Below, in pieces: positions 30,467-41,000 of a stretch of DNA of 47,589 nt (its first letter is position 1; every line of letters starts with the position of its first letter). Made by a program: the position numbers and the translations under genes. The DNA is from Chara braunii (taxonomy: Eukaryota > Streptophyta > Charophyceae > Charales > Characeae): contig BFEA01000016.1 in NCBI GenBank assembly GCA_003427395.1, forward strand, positions 4,661,242-4,708,830, written 5' to 3'. Below the pieces are notes generated by a model that made no database searches, was not told the DNA's origin, and worked only from the letters and a program-made list of their open reading frames with translations.

Positions 30467-32572
30467 CACCAGGAAGATGGAGAGGGGTACGGGACCAGGG
30501 AATCCATCCATTATCGGCAGGTACATTCCGCCAAGTCTTCGAACATCAGGACAGCGCAAGGAGGAACTGAGAGAGGTGCAGCCTGGAAAGTATCAGGAAG
30601 GCCGGCGCCACCAGTCCAGTCAAGGCAACGAAAAGGGTTTGAGGATCGGGTTCGGGAGTCGGTTGGTAGATGCTATGATGAAGGCATCTGCCCGAAAGGA
30701 TTGGAATTGGGGGAGGTGGTAGAGGACGAGGAGGGAAGGAGGTTCGTAGTGTATGAGACAGTGGATAGTATCAAGGAGAATTGGCTAAAAGAAAGAACAG
30801 TAATCCTGATCTTTCAAGAGGAAGCAAGAAACCTCTCAAGTCTGGTCAAGGAGGATCTGATCACGGCCTACGAGGATGGGTGGATGTCGCATCAGATCTT
30901 TAACCGAAACACAAGAAGGGGCAGAATCCGGTTCGAGGGCCAGAACGTAGTCTCATACGTGGCCAAGGCAAAGGAGGTAGCCGAATGGATGTTGAGAATG
31001 AAGGAAGCGAAGCTAAAGTTGGGGACTAAGGAGTATCTAATTATCTTCAAGCCTTGGATGCCCCATCAGGAGCTTTGGGACACGAAGTTGTAGGAAGCGG
31101 AGAAGAACTTTTGGATTGTCGCCTTGAGAGTACAGCTAGACGCGTGCTACTGCCTAGGCGAAGCACTCGGAGGTATGTTCGGGGAAGTGTTAGAGATGCA
31201 TCCCCCCGAATATGACAGAACGCGCCCAAAGTTGATGAGCGTCAAGATAGACATGCACCAGACGCAAGATTCAGCGTTGACAATGTTCTGGTGATCCAGT
31301 CCCCTAAAGGTGAAAGATGGAGAGTGGAAATAGCTACTCCCTACACGGACTGGTGCAGGAGATGCAAGTGGTACTTCCACACAGAGGAAAACTGTCCAAA
31401 TCACAACCGAACGACGAAGGGAGAAGAGAAGGAGGCGCACTGGCGGGAGGACACAAGGAACGTTTTCTTCAGTACACCTTGAACAGGTTCCAACAAACAA
31501 GGCAAGAGGCGGGATCAGGCAATATACGGAGTCACAGACAGGACGGGGTGTCAGGAGGGAGAGGGGCCTATCAGGAGTGAAGGTCAGGGAGCACAGCAGT
31601 CCGCCCCTGCAAGGCAGACCTACAGCTATCCAAGTCGAATCTCGAGCCATCCGGACGCTCTCTCAGCCCCCGCACAGATGGACAGAAGGCAAGAGGCATG
31701 AGCGAGGGCATTCAGAGAGCCCAGTCACCAGGACGGCCCTGTCCTCCTCTCTCACCCCCGAGGAGAGATGCAGTACCCATCCCCATCTCTCATGCCCCCA
31801 TAGGGTCAGCGGAGAGCTTGGCCAGTGCCCTGGGTCCCGGAGAACTCCGTGCCTCCAAGGGACGAGAGGGAGCTGGACTGGAAACTGCACGATACAGGAC
31901 GAGAGTTTTATGGTGGCTACAATGACTTACACGCACAACCAGCAGGGCACAGTGGTCAATTGGAGTACGCACAAGGCTATCCAGGGCATGACCAATGGGT
32001 CAACTCCGGCCCGCTAATGAACAACCATCATGAGCTACAACTTCAAGCCTACAATGCCTTCCCGGATCATCCAAAGCCTCGATACCCATCCAGTTCATAC
32101 GATTGGAGGGTGCTAACCCAACAGCAACTGCAGCAAGGAGCAGGCATGCTCAAACAATCGGGACAAAACGCGATGGTGGAGGCAGGCTTCTCAATGGGTG
32201 GCGATCGTCAACAGGGGCTATTGAGACAGAGAAGGAGAAATGGATAGGCCTGGCGAACATGGGTGGACGAGGAAACGAGAAGGCAGGAAATCACCAGATC
32301 CGAGGAGGACAGATTGCGCAATCAAGATAGAGTTGTGAGAAGGTGGGGAGACGAGTGTGATGGAGGATATGTGATGGACGAACATCCAACAGTGGCGCAG
32401 GTGGTTGACACTCAGGTAGAACTGTCAAAAACATCCATCTCATCCCAGTCCCGGGTCCGTATGAGGAGCGGGTTAAAAGAGGCGCCACCAAGCAGGGAAC
32501 ACTCCTCCTCCTCAATGGAGAGCTCGACACACTCCAGGCTGCAACAAAAGGAAGAGAGGGGAGCAGTCCCGA
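30464..32572 (+). pseudogene. LINE ORF1, N-terminal and central part
   Basis: ORF1 proteins bind LINE RNA. The start could be ATG 30464 (frame 2) or ATG 30477 in another frame (MERGTGPGNPSIIGRYIPPS), with a frame change before about 30600. The central part (ELGEVVEDEEGRRFVVYE, EYLIIFKPWMPHQELW) continues past a TAG at 31091 as NFWIVALRVQLDACYC and MHPPEYDRTRPKLMSVKID. It resembles the DUF4283-like domain of plant LINE ORF1. After a one-base loss near 31255 comes a zinc knuckle, CRRCKWYFHTEENC (C-x2-C-x4-H-x4-C, about 31360). The rest to 32572 is Pro/Gln/Ser-rich with further frame changes (QPAGHSGQLEYAQGYPG, frame 1). The ORF is cut by the LTR at 32573. Confidence 0.68.
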
Positions 32573-32577
32573 TGTCG

Positions 32578-32637
32578 GGGCAGAAACCCTGGCAAGGGTA
32601 TCTGCCCGGTATTTTTAAATGTCGGACGATGTCCGAC
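32578..32637. repeat. Hairpins at the LTR 5' terminus
   Basis: GGGCAGAAACCCT (32578-32590) pairs with AGGGTATCTGCCC (32595-32607) with one mismatch and a GGCA loop. GTCGGAC (32621-32627) then pairs with GTCCGAC (32631-32637). In copy c the same places read with changes (second hairpin loop CAACA), and the stems are largely kept. Confidence 0.75.
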
Positions 32638-33169
32638 TTAGTGAATGGCTATTCGGGCTTCATAACTTGATGAGGTAGGATTATCTGCCAAAGGTTTATT
32701 CAACCCTGACCTAGGACCGGGAAGCAAAAACTTTTTAAAACCCTAGTCCGGACGTCCGCGGCATCCGAAAGTAGTGGCAGTAACCGAACGTGCTTCGCTT
32801 TGTTGAGGCCGCATGGGAACGCTAAATTTAGCCCTATTCTACCTATAATAAGGTCGCGTGGCTGTTAAGCCGCGCGATTCAGGGCCTAAGCGGGCCAAAA
32901 AGGGGTCGCTGCGGCAAGGTGGACCGCGGCGTGAAGAAATGGCTTAGGGTCCATAGGGCTTTTGCGCCAAGCACCGGGGGCGAAGGCGTCGGGGCCGGCT
33001 GGGTACGGCAGCCATTGAGGCTGTCGGCTGCCGACCTCGCTTGCCGACCTCACCGGCCAGCCACGGCGACAAGCCGGCTTAGCAGGCTCAGCCTGCTAGG
33101 CGCTGGGTAGGGGCCTGTTGGGCACCGAAGCCCTTCATATAGAAGGGCCGCTCCTTTTTGGATGTGAAA

Positions 33170-33258
33170 AGGAGCTAGCCCAGTAGGTACCGTCGCCAGA
33201 TTACCACCCCGCAGACATGGGGATCGAACGTGACCAGCGCACTACCGGGCTAGCTCCT
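33170..33258 (+). other. tRNA-like unit inside LTR copy e
   Basis: An 89-bp unit opening AGGAGCTAGCCCAGTAG and closing with CTACCGGGCTAGCTCCT, near-perfect reverse complements (about 16 of 17). It has A-box TAGCCCAGTAGG and B-box-like GGGGATCGAACGTG, as in 12153-12064. The interior between the boxes differs strongly from copy c while the boxes and outer stem are kept. Confidence 0.5.
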
Positions 33259-34560
33259 TTTGGAGCAGCCCATGACCTGACGATGGGTGCGGCCGATTTT
33301 TGGCCGTGCGATCTTCGTGATCGCGCGGCTGAAATCAGCCGCGCCGAGATAGCATGGCCCTGTGTAAGGATGACATGCATAGATTGAGAAATAGCCCGGG
33401 TTTTTTTTTTTTTTTTGGAAAAAAAAAAACAAAGAAAAAAAAAGGAGAAAGGGAGAAAGACTTACCTATCCCGCATCTGGACGCGTAAGCGCCCAGATAC
33501 GGGCATTATGGAGATGGCAGCATCACGAGGTAAGTCGTGTCCTTCCCCCCATCTGGCGCGTTTTGAAGTGACTATGAGCTTAAAGCCCCAGTGAGGTGAC
33601 AGGCGCCCGTTAGGAACAGGCAGCCACGTTTAGGTAGGTTTTCTTTTTCCTTTTTTTGTTTTCATTTCTCCTTTTGTTAGATTTTGCTTCGATTTTTTTA
33701 TTTTGTTTTTAGATTTAGTTTAGATTTTGGTTTTTCTCATTTTTCTACCCGTTCGTTTCGAACAAACGGGCACTTGTGACCAGCCAGACTGTTTAGTCGG
33801 GGTCCCACCGACTCATCAGGGGGCTTTGCCCCAACAGCCCATCTGCGGATGGGCGAATGAACCTGCCGCCTATGGGCAGCTACGTTCGGAGTAGTAGAAG
33901 GGGGGGGAAGACGTGACTGCGCCAGACTGTTTCGTCGGACTTTCACCGACTCATCAGGAGGCTGAACCTCAACAGTCGGCCAGTCTGGCTGGTCGGCTCG
34001 AATGAACCAACTGCGAGAATGCAGTTGTGTGCGGGCGAGTCGACGTGAGTGAGAGAGGGAGAGGAAGGCCGACAGATAAGCAGCGCCCGTTCATTTTGGA
34101 ACGGGCAGCTCACCTTGGTCGCGCGCCTGTATCAGGCGCCTGTTCTAAGCCAGGTGCGGGCGCGGGGCATAAGGAAAGAAAAGCCTTTGGGCTTAGTATT
34201 GGGCCTGTGTAGGGGAACAAGAGGGGTGCCCGTTCGTTTTTAAAAGACGAGCTACCCCTGCATAAACAGAAGGGGAAAAAATGTGACGGCCACGTACGTG
34301 GCCGCAGGGGTAGATTAGGTGCAGGAGTAAGAAGAAGAAGAAGGAAGGGAAGTTGGGAGAGGGGGAATACCGTGGATTCGGCCACGACGCAGGCCCAAAT
34401 GCAAGGTTAGAAGCATCTGGGCTCTGCTGAGGCAGCAGACAACAGTCGGCTGCAAATGGCTTGGTACAACCATTTGAGGACTGCGTCTGGCCGCGGGTAA
34501 CGGCCAGATGCGTTGCCAGGGTTCAGAACTTGGTTCCCCTAGGGGAGCATCAAGTTTCCT

Positions 34561-34656
34561 GGCCCTCGATCGCGATTCTGATCAAGGGCCAGGCCCTATT
34601 CCGGGATTTGGCTGGGGGCAAAGCAGCTGCCCTCAACCTTCAGCCAGCTATAAAAG
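34561..34656 (+). promoter_or_regulatory. Conserved hairpin followed by TATAAAAG (copy e)
   Basis: GGCCCTCGATC / GATCAAGGGCC (34561-34590) is the third version of the hairpin at 875-899 and 10313-10341. TATAAAAG at 34649-34656 sits within CAGCTATAAAAGCTAG, followed by CAGCCTCACACTTG, a string shared with copy a. Possible Pol II promoter, upstream of and separate from the U3 TATA. Confidence 0.4.
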
Positions 34657-34948
34657 CTAGCCTGCCATCCAGCAGCCTCACACTTGTGGCAATGCTGCTG
34701 GGGCATTCTACTCGAGTAGATCCTGGCTGGCTGGCTGCTGGTGTGATGAGGCGAAGTGCTGGAGGTCTGCAGAAGCACTTGGAGGGAGGAGGAGGCAGCC
34801 ATAGCTGGAGGCTGGGAGCTTCTTGCCCCACCTCTCGTGCTGTGCTGCAGGCTGTAGGGGAGCCATAACCGTAAGGCTGCTATCGGATTGGGCCGTACGG
34901 CAAGGGGTTCTTGAGTAGGAGGCCGCGTCGCTGTCCCCTTGGGTGGGA

Positions 34949-35125
34949 GCGCTGTCGAAATTGTGCGGCGGCAGAGCTGGTTTTCTTGGCAGTACGGCGG
35001 AAGCGCTGCCGAAATTGTGCGGCGGCAGCGCTGGTCTTCTTGGCGGTACGGCGGAAGCGCTGCCGAAATTGTGCGGCGGCAGCGCCGGTTTTCTTGGCAG
35101 AACGGCGAGGGCGCTGCCGAATTTT
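34949..35125 (+). repeat. 54-bp tandem repeat (GCGCTGCCGAAATTGTGCGGC)
   Basis: GCGCTG occurs at 34949, 35003, 35057 and 35111, exactly 54 bp apart, each followed by CCGAAATTGTGCGGCGGCAG or a close variant. Because 54 is a multiple of three, all frames stay open, giving artificial ORFs with 18-residue repeats. It occupies the same LTR position as the 38-40-bp array in copy a. Confidence 0.85.
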
Positions 35126-35611
35126 GTGGAGACAGTGTTTTGCACGGAGCTACGAGAAGGGGAATTGGACGTTGTCGCAGGGACGGTATTGCCGAGGTGG
35201 AAGTGCATCTTGAAACAGTGGGGGTGTCGTGCCGCTAGGATGTGGCGATCGTCTCGTTGAGAGCGTTGCGGCATGCGGCACCTGGAGGAATTGTCAAGGC
35301 TATTGTTATTTTTTTGCGGCACGTTGAACGACCGGGGTTTGAGTCCGGGGCCGCCAAGTATTGCGGCAGGCATGTGGTGACCTGACGTGGTATTCGGCGG
35401 ATTGAGGTGACGCTATATTTGGGGGGGAAGTGTCGCTGAGACTGTGTGGGATTTGAGAGGGGGAGCACGTTGTTCAAACGGCAAGCTCACTTCTAGATTG
35501 GTGAGCGGCGTCTGGGTCAGTGGTGGTATCTAAGGGAGAGTGTGGCTACCCTTGTGAACGACCGCAACGTGAGTTGTGCAGGTCACGGCTCTTCAGAAAA
35601 TATTTGGCTTT

Positions 35612-35642
35612 CTTGGGTGAGACTTCAAGAAATTCACTCAAG
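35612..35642. repeat. CTTGAGTGA inverted repeat (copy e)
   Basis: CTTGGGTGA (35612-35620) faces TCACTCAAG (35634-35642). Perfect 9-bp versions are at 2271-2279 with 2303-2311 and at 4563-4571 with 4596-4604. TGACTCA-like (bZIP/GCN4-like) words and further TGAGTGAACCC copies follow, so the zone may be a cis-regulatory cluster. Confidence 0.5.
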
Positions 35643-37254
35643 GTCAGTTGATTGATTCAGACATCCCTCCACACCTATGTGAACCCACACTTTGCTTGAC
35701 CCTGTTCGTTTGATTATTCAAAAGAAAGGTAGAGGGAAGTTGTGTGAATCATGCATGTGAATGAAAAAGTATGACTTGAGTATATGATTGTATTGTTCTC
35801 TCGTGAACTTGTTTTATTTGCATGTTGTGCAGGTAGGTAGAAGGATGCTTGCTATGGAGATTGACTTTGCCTATTTGGGATGGAGAAAGGGGTTGTCATG
35901 CTTCTATCTTTCACCTGCCTGCATGACGAAAGTACTTGAATTCTGAAATGAGTAATTTCAACGGGTACCTGGAAGAAAACTTGTGAATAAAATGAAAATG
36001 TAGTCAATTGGACTTAGCATTTTCCCAGGATTGACACATTTTATCTGGAATGACCTTCTATACCTATACTTGTCAGGGTGATTCTCATTCTCTATCTTAT
36101 TCAAATTTTTTACGTCAAGTTACCACGAACCGAGAAGGGGTGAGAATAATGGAAAACTGTTTGCGAGCAATGCATTTTCTTTCTCTAGGAAGTATCCAAG
36201 GCGGGGGTTCGTATGCTTTCGGAGCCGGCCCTGATATCGACTTGGAGTGGACCCGACTCGTCGGGGGTGGTACTTTGCCGACTCGGTGGTGACGGCCCAA
36301 CCTCTGAGATCTGGGTCTTCGGGCTCAGGCGAGGGGAAGGAGTATCCAAAGACCACTTCCTAAAGAAAGAGGCATGCAACACGTCAAGCAACGCCCCTGA
36401 TCAAGAATCACCCGCGAAGCAACCTGTCATCCAGGAAGATTGAAAATGTATGGACATAGGCGTATGCGTGCTTAATCATAGGTCAGCATTAGTTGGAATG
36501 AATAACTTCGGCAGCGTGTCTCATCAAGTCAAAATTAAGGCAGTCCGACTACCTTGTCGGCTGCATCAATATTATAATCGATAGTCAACTTCTCGTTGGC
36601 GATTGTATGGTTGTTTTTATGGAATTCGACCCGGATTTGTCAGATTGTTTTGATATCGTGTAGTTGGATGTACTATATGATGATCCTGATTCTTTCAGTC
36701 ATCATTTCTGATTGGGCATGTTCCCGTCGACTACGATCGATTCTTTTTGGTGAAATTATGTGTGTTTGTAATAACTTTCTTTTTATTGTGTGTCTGAGGG
36801 ACTAGGATTAATTTTGTGGTTTCACGCTTGGTGGGGACCGTCCTAGTCAACCGGCGTCTGCTTCGTACTTAGGAGGTCAGCGCCCTAAGGAATGAACGAC
36901 GTTCGAGTCCACTTGGCATTAACCAAACGTATCTATACTACGGTGAACGAGCAAACGCCCTCGGATGACCTACCTCTGCAATTGCATTTAAAAACTTTCG
37001 CACGTGGGTCGGTAGCTCGGTAGGGATACGCCCCTAAGGGTGGTGATAGCCCCTTAGGGAAGGTAGCTTATGCCCCGCGGGAATCTATCCTGTCGTAGGG
37101 GACCGCGGGATGTATTGTTGGCGCACCCGGCCAGAGCGGCGAGGGACGATGCGACCGCGCACCGTCTCGGTGGCTCGCGGAATTATTTATGCGTCGTTCC
37201 CGAGTTGTCTTTTGATCTTGTTTTTGTTTATCTCCTGCGTGACATGGCCGGGAG

Positions 37255-37276
37255 GGCCCTCGTTCACGCGAGGGCC
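37255..37276 (+). other. U5 terminal hairpin of the LTR
   Basis: GGCCCTCG (37255-37262) pairs with CGAGGGCC (37269-37276), 13 bp before the LTR end. It is present in a, b, d and e. In the fragment at 46586 the same place reads GGCTCCC paired with GGGAGCC. In the element RNA this hairpin would lie just upstream of the primer binding site. Confidence 0.55.
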
Positions 37277-37289
37277 GATGCGCTCGACA

Positions 37290-38002
37290 CCGGGACTGCA
37301 CGTCGACCGCAACAGAAGGACAAACCTGATACACAAGGACCGAGCAGAAACAGTTAGACGGAGAATTGTCCCGCTGGTGTGTACTCAGGCAAGAGACGAC
37401 ACTTACTTCCTAACACTAGCGAATGTTGATGGGAGACCATACATTCCTTCGGAGGAGGTGGAGAGAGCTCCCACCCACAACGTGATTCTGCAGAAAACAA
37501 GAATCTTGTACGGGGAACACATCCCAATTAGGGTGATTCCCAAGTCATTGATGATAAATATTATCTGCGAGACCTCCCAAGGGTACTACAAGTTCTTCTT
37601 ACCTTTATTGCACGGATTCCCCCAAAATTGGCAGACTCGCTGACACAGTCCGGGGTTCGTTGGTACCATATGGATGCAGTAAGAGAACGGAACACCCCGG
37701 AACTCGAACAGATCACAGTCTTTCACGAAATCAGTGCATTGATCATGCTCAACCTCTGCTAGAAGCTGCCAGCGGAGGAAGACCTGCAATCGGACTTCAT
37801 ATACTCCATGCTAACGAAGGACTGGCCCACTAGATCACAGGCGGCTTCCTCACGAGACAGTTCAAGAGGTAGCATACAATCCCGCTCCATGCCACAGGCA
37901 ACGACGCCAGAAAGGTCTGCAAACCCAGACAACCAGCAAGGTGATCTAGTCGAATTCAACCGCATCCAACAGCAAGCGGCCACACAGCAAACTGATGGAT
38001 AG
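37290..38002 (+). pseudogene. LINE ORF1, C-terminal part after the LTR
   Basis: The first segment (frame 0) reads RRRIVPLVCTQARDDTYFL and ILYGEHIPIRVIPKSLMIN, to about 37640. A one-base change near 37640 moves the frame to frame 2, which continues RWYHMDAVRERNTPELEQI, a TAG at 37760, then SDFIYSMLTKDWPTRSQAA and a Ser/Gln-rich tail ending at TAG 38000-38002. The domain is unrecognised. It belongs to ORF1 because it lies directly before ORF2 and after the ORF1 text cut at 32572. Confidence 0.6.
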
Positions 38003-41000
38003 ACTCAAGATGGCTTCCTGGAATCTTCAGGGTTTGGGTGACACAAGTGATAGACAAAAACGGAGAAGGGTTAAAAGTTGGGTATATGAATGGAGGATAA
38101 ATTGTCTATTCATACAAGAATCCAAGCAAGACGAAGGGAAGCTGCTCAAGTTGGGTAACTGGTGGGATGGCCCTCAGGTTTGGCCCCCCCCGCAGAGTAC
38201 CAAAGGGGGTGTGGGCATACTGATACATAGAGATCTTCAGATGAAGGTGATTGACTCGAAAACTGACATGTGGGGTAGATGGGCCTGGATCAGATTGGAA
38301 TCAGGGGGAGAGGAGTGGGCAATCATGACGATCTATGCGCCTACAGGGGCAGGGGAGCGAGCTAGATTTTTCGCTAGTCTGATTTCCCACATCGCAAAGA
38401 TAGACAATCTGATTATAGCGGGGGATTGGAACTTGACTACTACTTGGTTACATAATTAGTCATGGGTGGAGTCACGGCAATACAGCAGATCTGCAACCCG
38501 TTGTCGGATCACAAATCGGTGATCGCAGACAGAGTAAGTTCAAGACAGGGGAAAGGTATTTTTAGTCTCAACTCCCGGAACCTGGAAGACCCCGGTCTAG
38601 TGGGGTGGGTAGAACCGTAGATGAGGAACTGGGAAGGAGCCAAAGACCTCTTCCAGTCTGCGAAGGATTGGTTGGACGGGGGTATCGCTATCGTGTCTAG
38701 CATGCTTGGTGTGTGCTCGAGGATTCTAGCAAAGATAAGGAACCAGAAGGAAGCAGAGTGTAAACGAAGAGTGGAAGAAGCGGAAGAAAGGATGAAGGGA
38801 CATCCGATTTCGGCACTGGTGTGGGCTGCAGAGAGGGGGAAGAGGATGGCAGAATAAGAAGACCTACAATCAAAGAAAGAACGAAGGTGGTCGAACTGGC
38901 TGAAGGAGAAAGGCATCGAAGTCAACGACAAGATGAATAAAGAAACGTTTCAAAAGCTTCTCCCTAGGCGGTCAATGCAGCAAATGGTGGAACTCAGGCA
39001 CCCCTTTGAGGAAGCAGATCCTGCGACCTCCACAACGGCAGGGATGCTAGACTATGCCAGACTGTATTACGAAGATATTTTCACCACTCGCCGGCCACAA
39101 GACAATGTACATAAGGACCTGACGAGGGTTTCGAGCCTGTGGGAGGACACTAAGGGAAGATTACCACTCTCAGCAAAGTTGGATCTGGATATACCTCTCA
39201 CCATCGAGAAGACCACCCAGACACTGAAGTCCATGGCGAAAGGCAAGGCGCCGGGTATCGATGGCTTGACAGTGGAATTTTACTCCAAGTGTTGGGGTGC
39301 GGTAGGGCCACCCCTGGTGGAACTTTACAGGAGGCCAATTGGGAAAGAAGATGACATATGGGGTTATCTCGGTACTCTTCAAGAAAGGTGACAAGGCGAA
39401 AGTGAGGAATTGGCGTCCGATCTCCTTACTCAATGTCTCGTACAAAATATTGGTCAAGACATTAGCAAGGGGATTAGGGCGGTACCTACCTGGTTTGATG
39501 GAGAAGGACCAAGGCGCCTTTGTCCAAGGGCATTCCATCTTCAACAACATCACAACTGCCATCGAGGTCCCGGAAGTGGTACAATCCGAGAATCTGGACA
39601 CGGCGGTGTTGCTGATTGATTTGGAGAAGGCGTACGACAAAGTGGAATGGACGTTTGTCATGACCACATTGAAACACATGGGCTTTGGTGGAGGATTCTA
39701 CAAATGGGTAATTGCTTTGTACACCCTCTGCACCTCCGCAATAATGGTGAACGGCCTCCTGTCAGCTCCCTTCAAACTGTCAAGGTCCCTGTGCTGCCCA
39801 CTCGCTCCTCTACTGTTCGTGCTCCAAATGGAAGTACTTCTCAATCGCATCAAAAAACACCCGTTGATCAAGGGCATCCGTCTCAATGAGACAACGGAAT
39901 GCAGAGTCAAGGCTCTAGCTGACGACCTGTTTGTTGTATGTACGAACATGGCACCAGCACTCTCGGCCTTGAAGACAGTCATGCAGGAGTATCCGGCCTT
40001 GTCAGAAGCCTCAGTAAACTGGTCAAAATCTTCCTATCTACTGCCAAGCCAGTTTAAGCTAAATGTTGAATGGGGAATGAGAAGGACCGAGGAGGGTGAA
40101 GAAGAAAGATTCATAGGGGTCCTAATTAGCTTGCAAGTGGAAACATCATCTCACGGGCTACTTCTTCAGAGCAGAATTGCAGCCTGGCTGAAATTATGGG
40201 GCTCTACATGATACTTATCCTTGATAGGGCGGGCACTAGTGGCGAAGGTGGCCCTTTTCTCAATTCTCTGGTTCGTGTGCGCAGTTCGCGAAATCGCTGC
40301 AGGTGTCATCACGACAGTACGCCGATTAGTGGCTCGTTTCCTCTGGAAACCACACGCTAAGAAGAAGGAGGGCTTTATAACCAAGGTGGTATGGGAGCTG
40401 CTCACTTTCCCACGAGCGCAGGGAAGGCTAGGCCTCTGGGACCCGGCACGGAAGAACCAGACGCAGTTGAGAACCTGGATGGTTAAGGTGGCAACAGTGG
40501 AATCCAAAGAAGACTAGATCCTCCTGGCAAAAAGGTTGATGATGAGAGAATGGCGACTCATCAGACCCGAAGATGTCTGGGTCTGTTTCTTTATGGACTC
40601 ATTCAAGAAGAAAAGAGTGAAGTCGCTTTTTCTGGAAGTCAACTCTGAGAGTGTGAAGAAGCCTTTCTCCGGATATGCCAACACCCCCGAGCACGAAAAA
40701 AGAGGTGTTGGCCCAACACTTATTCGAGAACCCCGCCATCTGCAATCCGGGAGGGCAAGCCTTTCCTGCAAATAGTTCAGCGGCCACCTTCAGTCTAGCC
40801 TGGATGAGAAAGGAGTATCAAGGATAAGGGATATGTGGTCTTCTTTGCTTGGTAACTGGGAACCGCTGTCAGAAGTTAAAACCCGGCTGCAAGGACTCAA
40901 GCGAGTAGAGGAGAACTGGCTCGCACTACTCGAGGCTATACCTCAGGACTGGAAAAACATCCTTGGCCCGGAAGGGGTGGACCCAATACGCACGTGGTAT

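Larger units (their letters stand above)
32573..37289 (+). mobile_element. Giant LTR, copy e: complete solo LTR inserted in LINE ORF1
   Basis: TGTCGGGG at 32573 and CGACA at 37289 give a 4717-bp unit with 5-bp terminal inverted repeats TGTCG/CGACA. LINE sequence lies on both sides and no gag-pol is present, so this is a solo LTR left by recombination between two LTRs. The flanking pentamers CCCGA and CCGGG match at only 3 of 5 places, so a target-site duplication is decayed or absent. It has the whole block order of copies a and c but no ORF-A/B. The sequence is well diverged from a-d, so it is an older or different subfamily. Confidence 0.8.

Noticed and set aside
32665-32693. Hammerhead ribozyme (ACTTGATGAG resembles CTGATGAG)
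   Set aside because: Core C is replaced and there is no GAAA partner or cleavage triplet at a workable distance.
34911-35260. Overlapping ORFs with an 18-residue repeat
   Set aside because: A 54-bp tandem repeat keeps every frame open; this is LTR minisatellite and not a protein gene.
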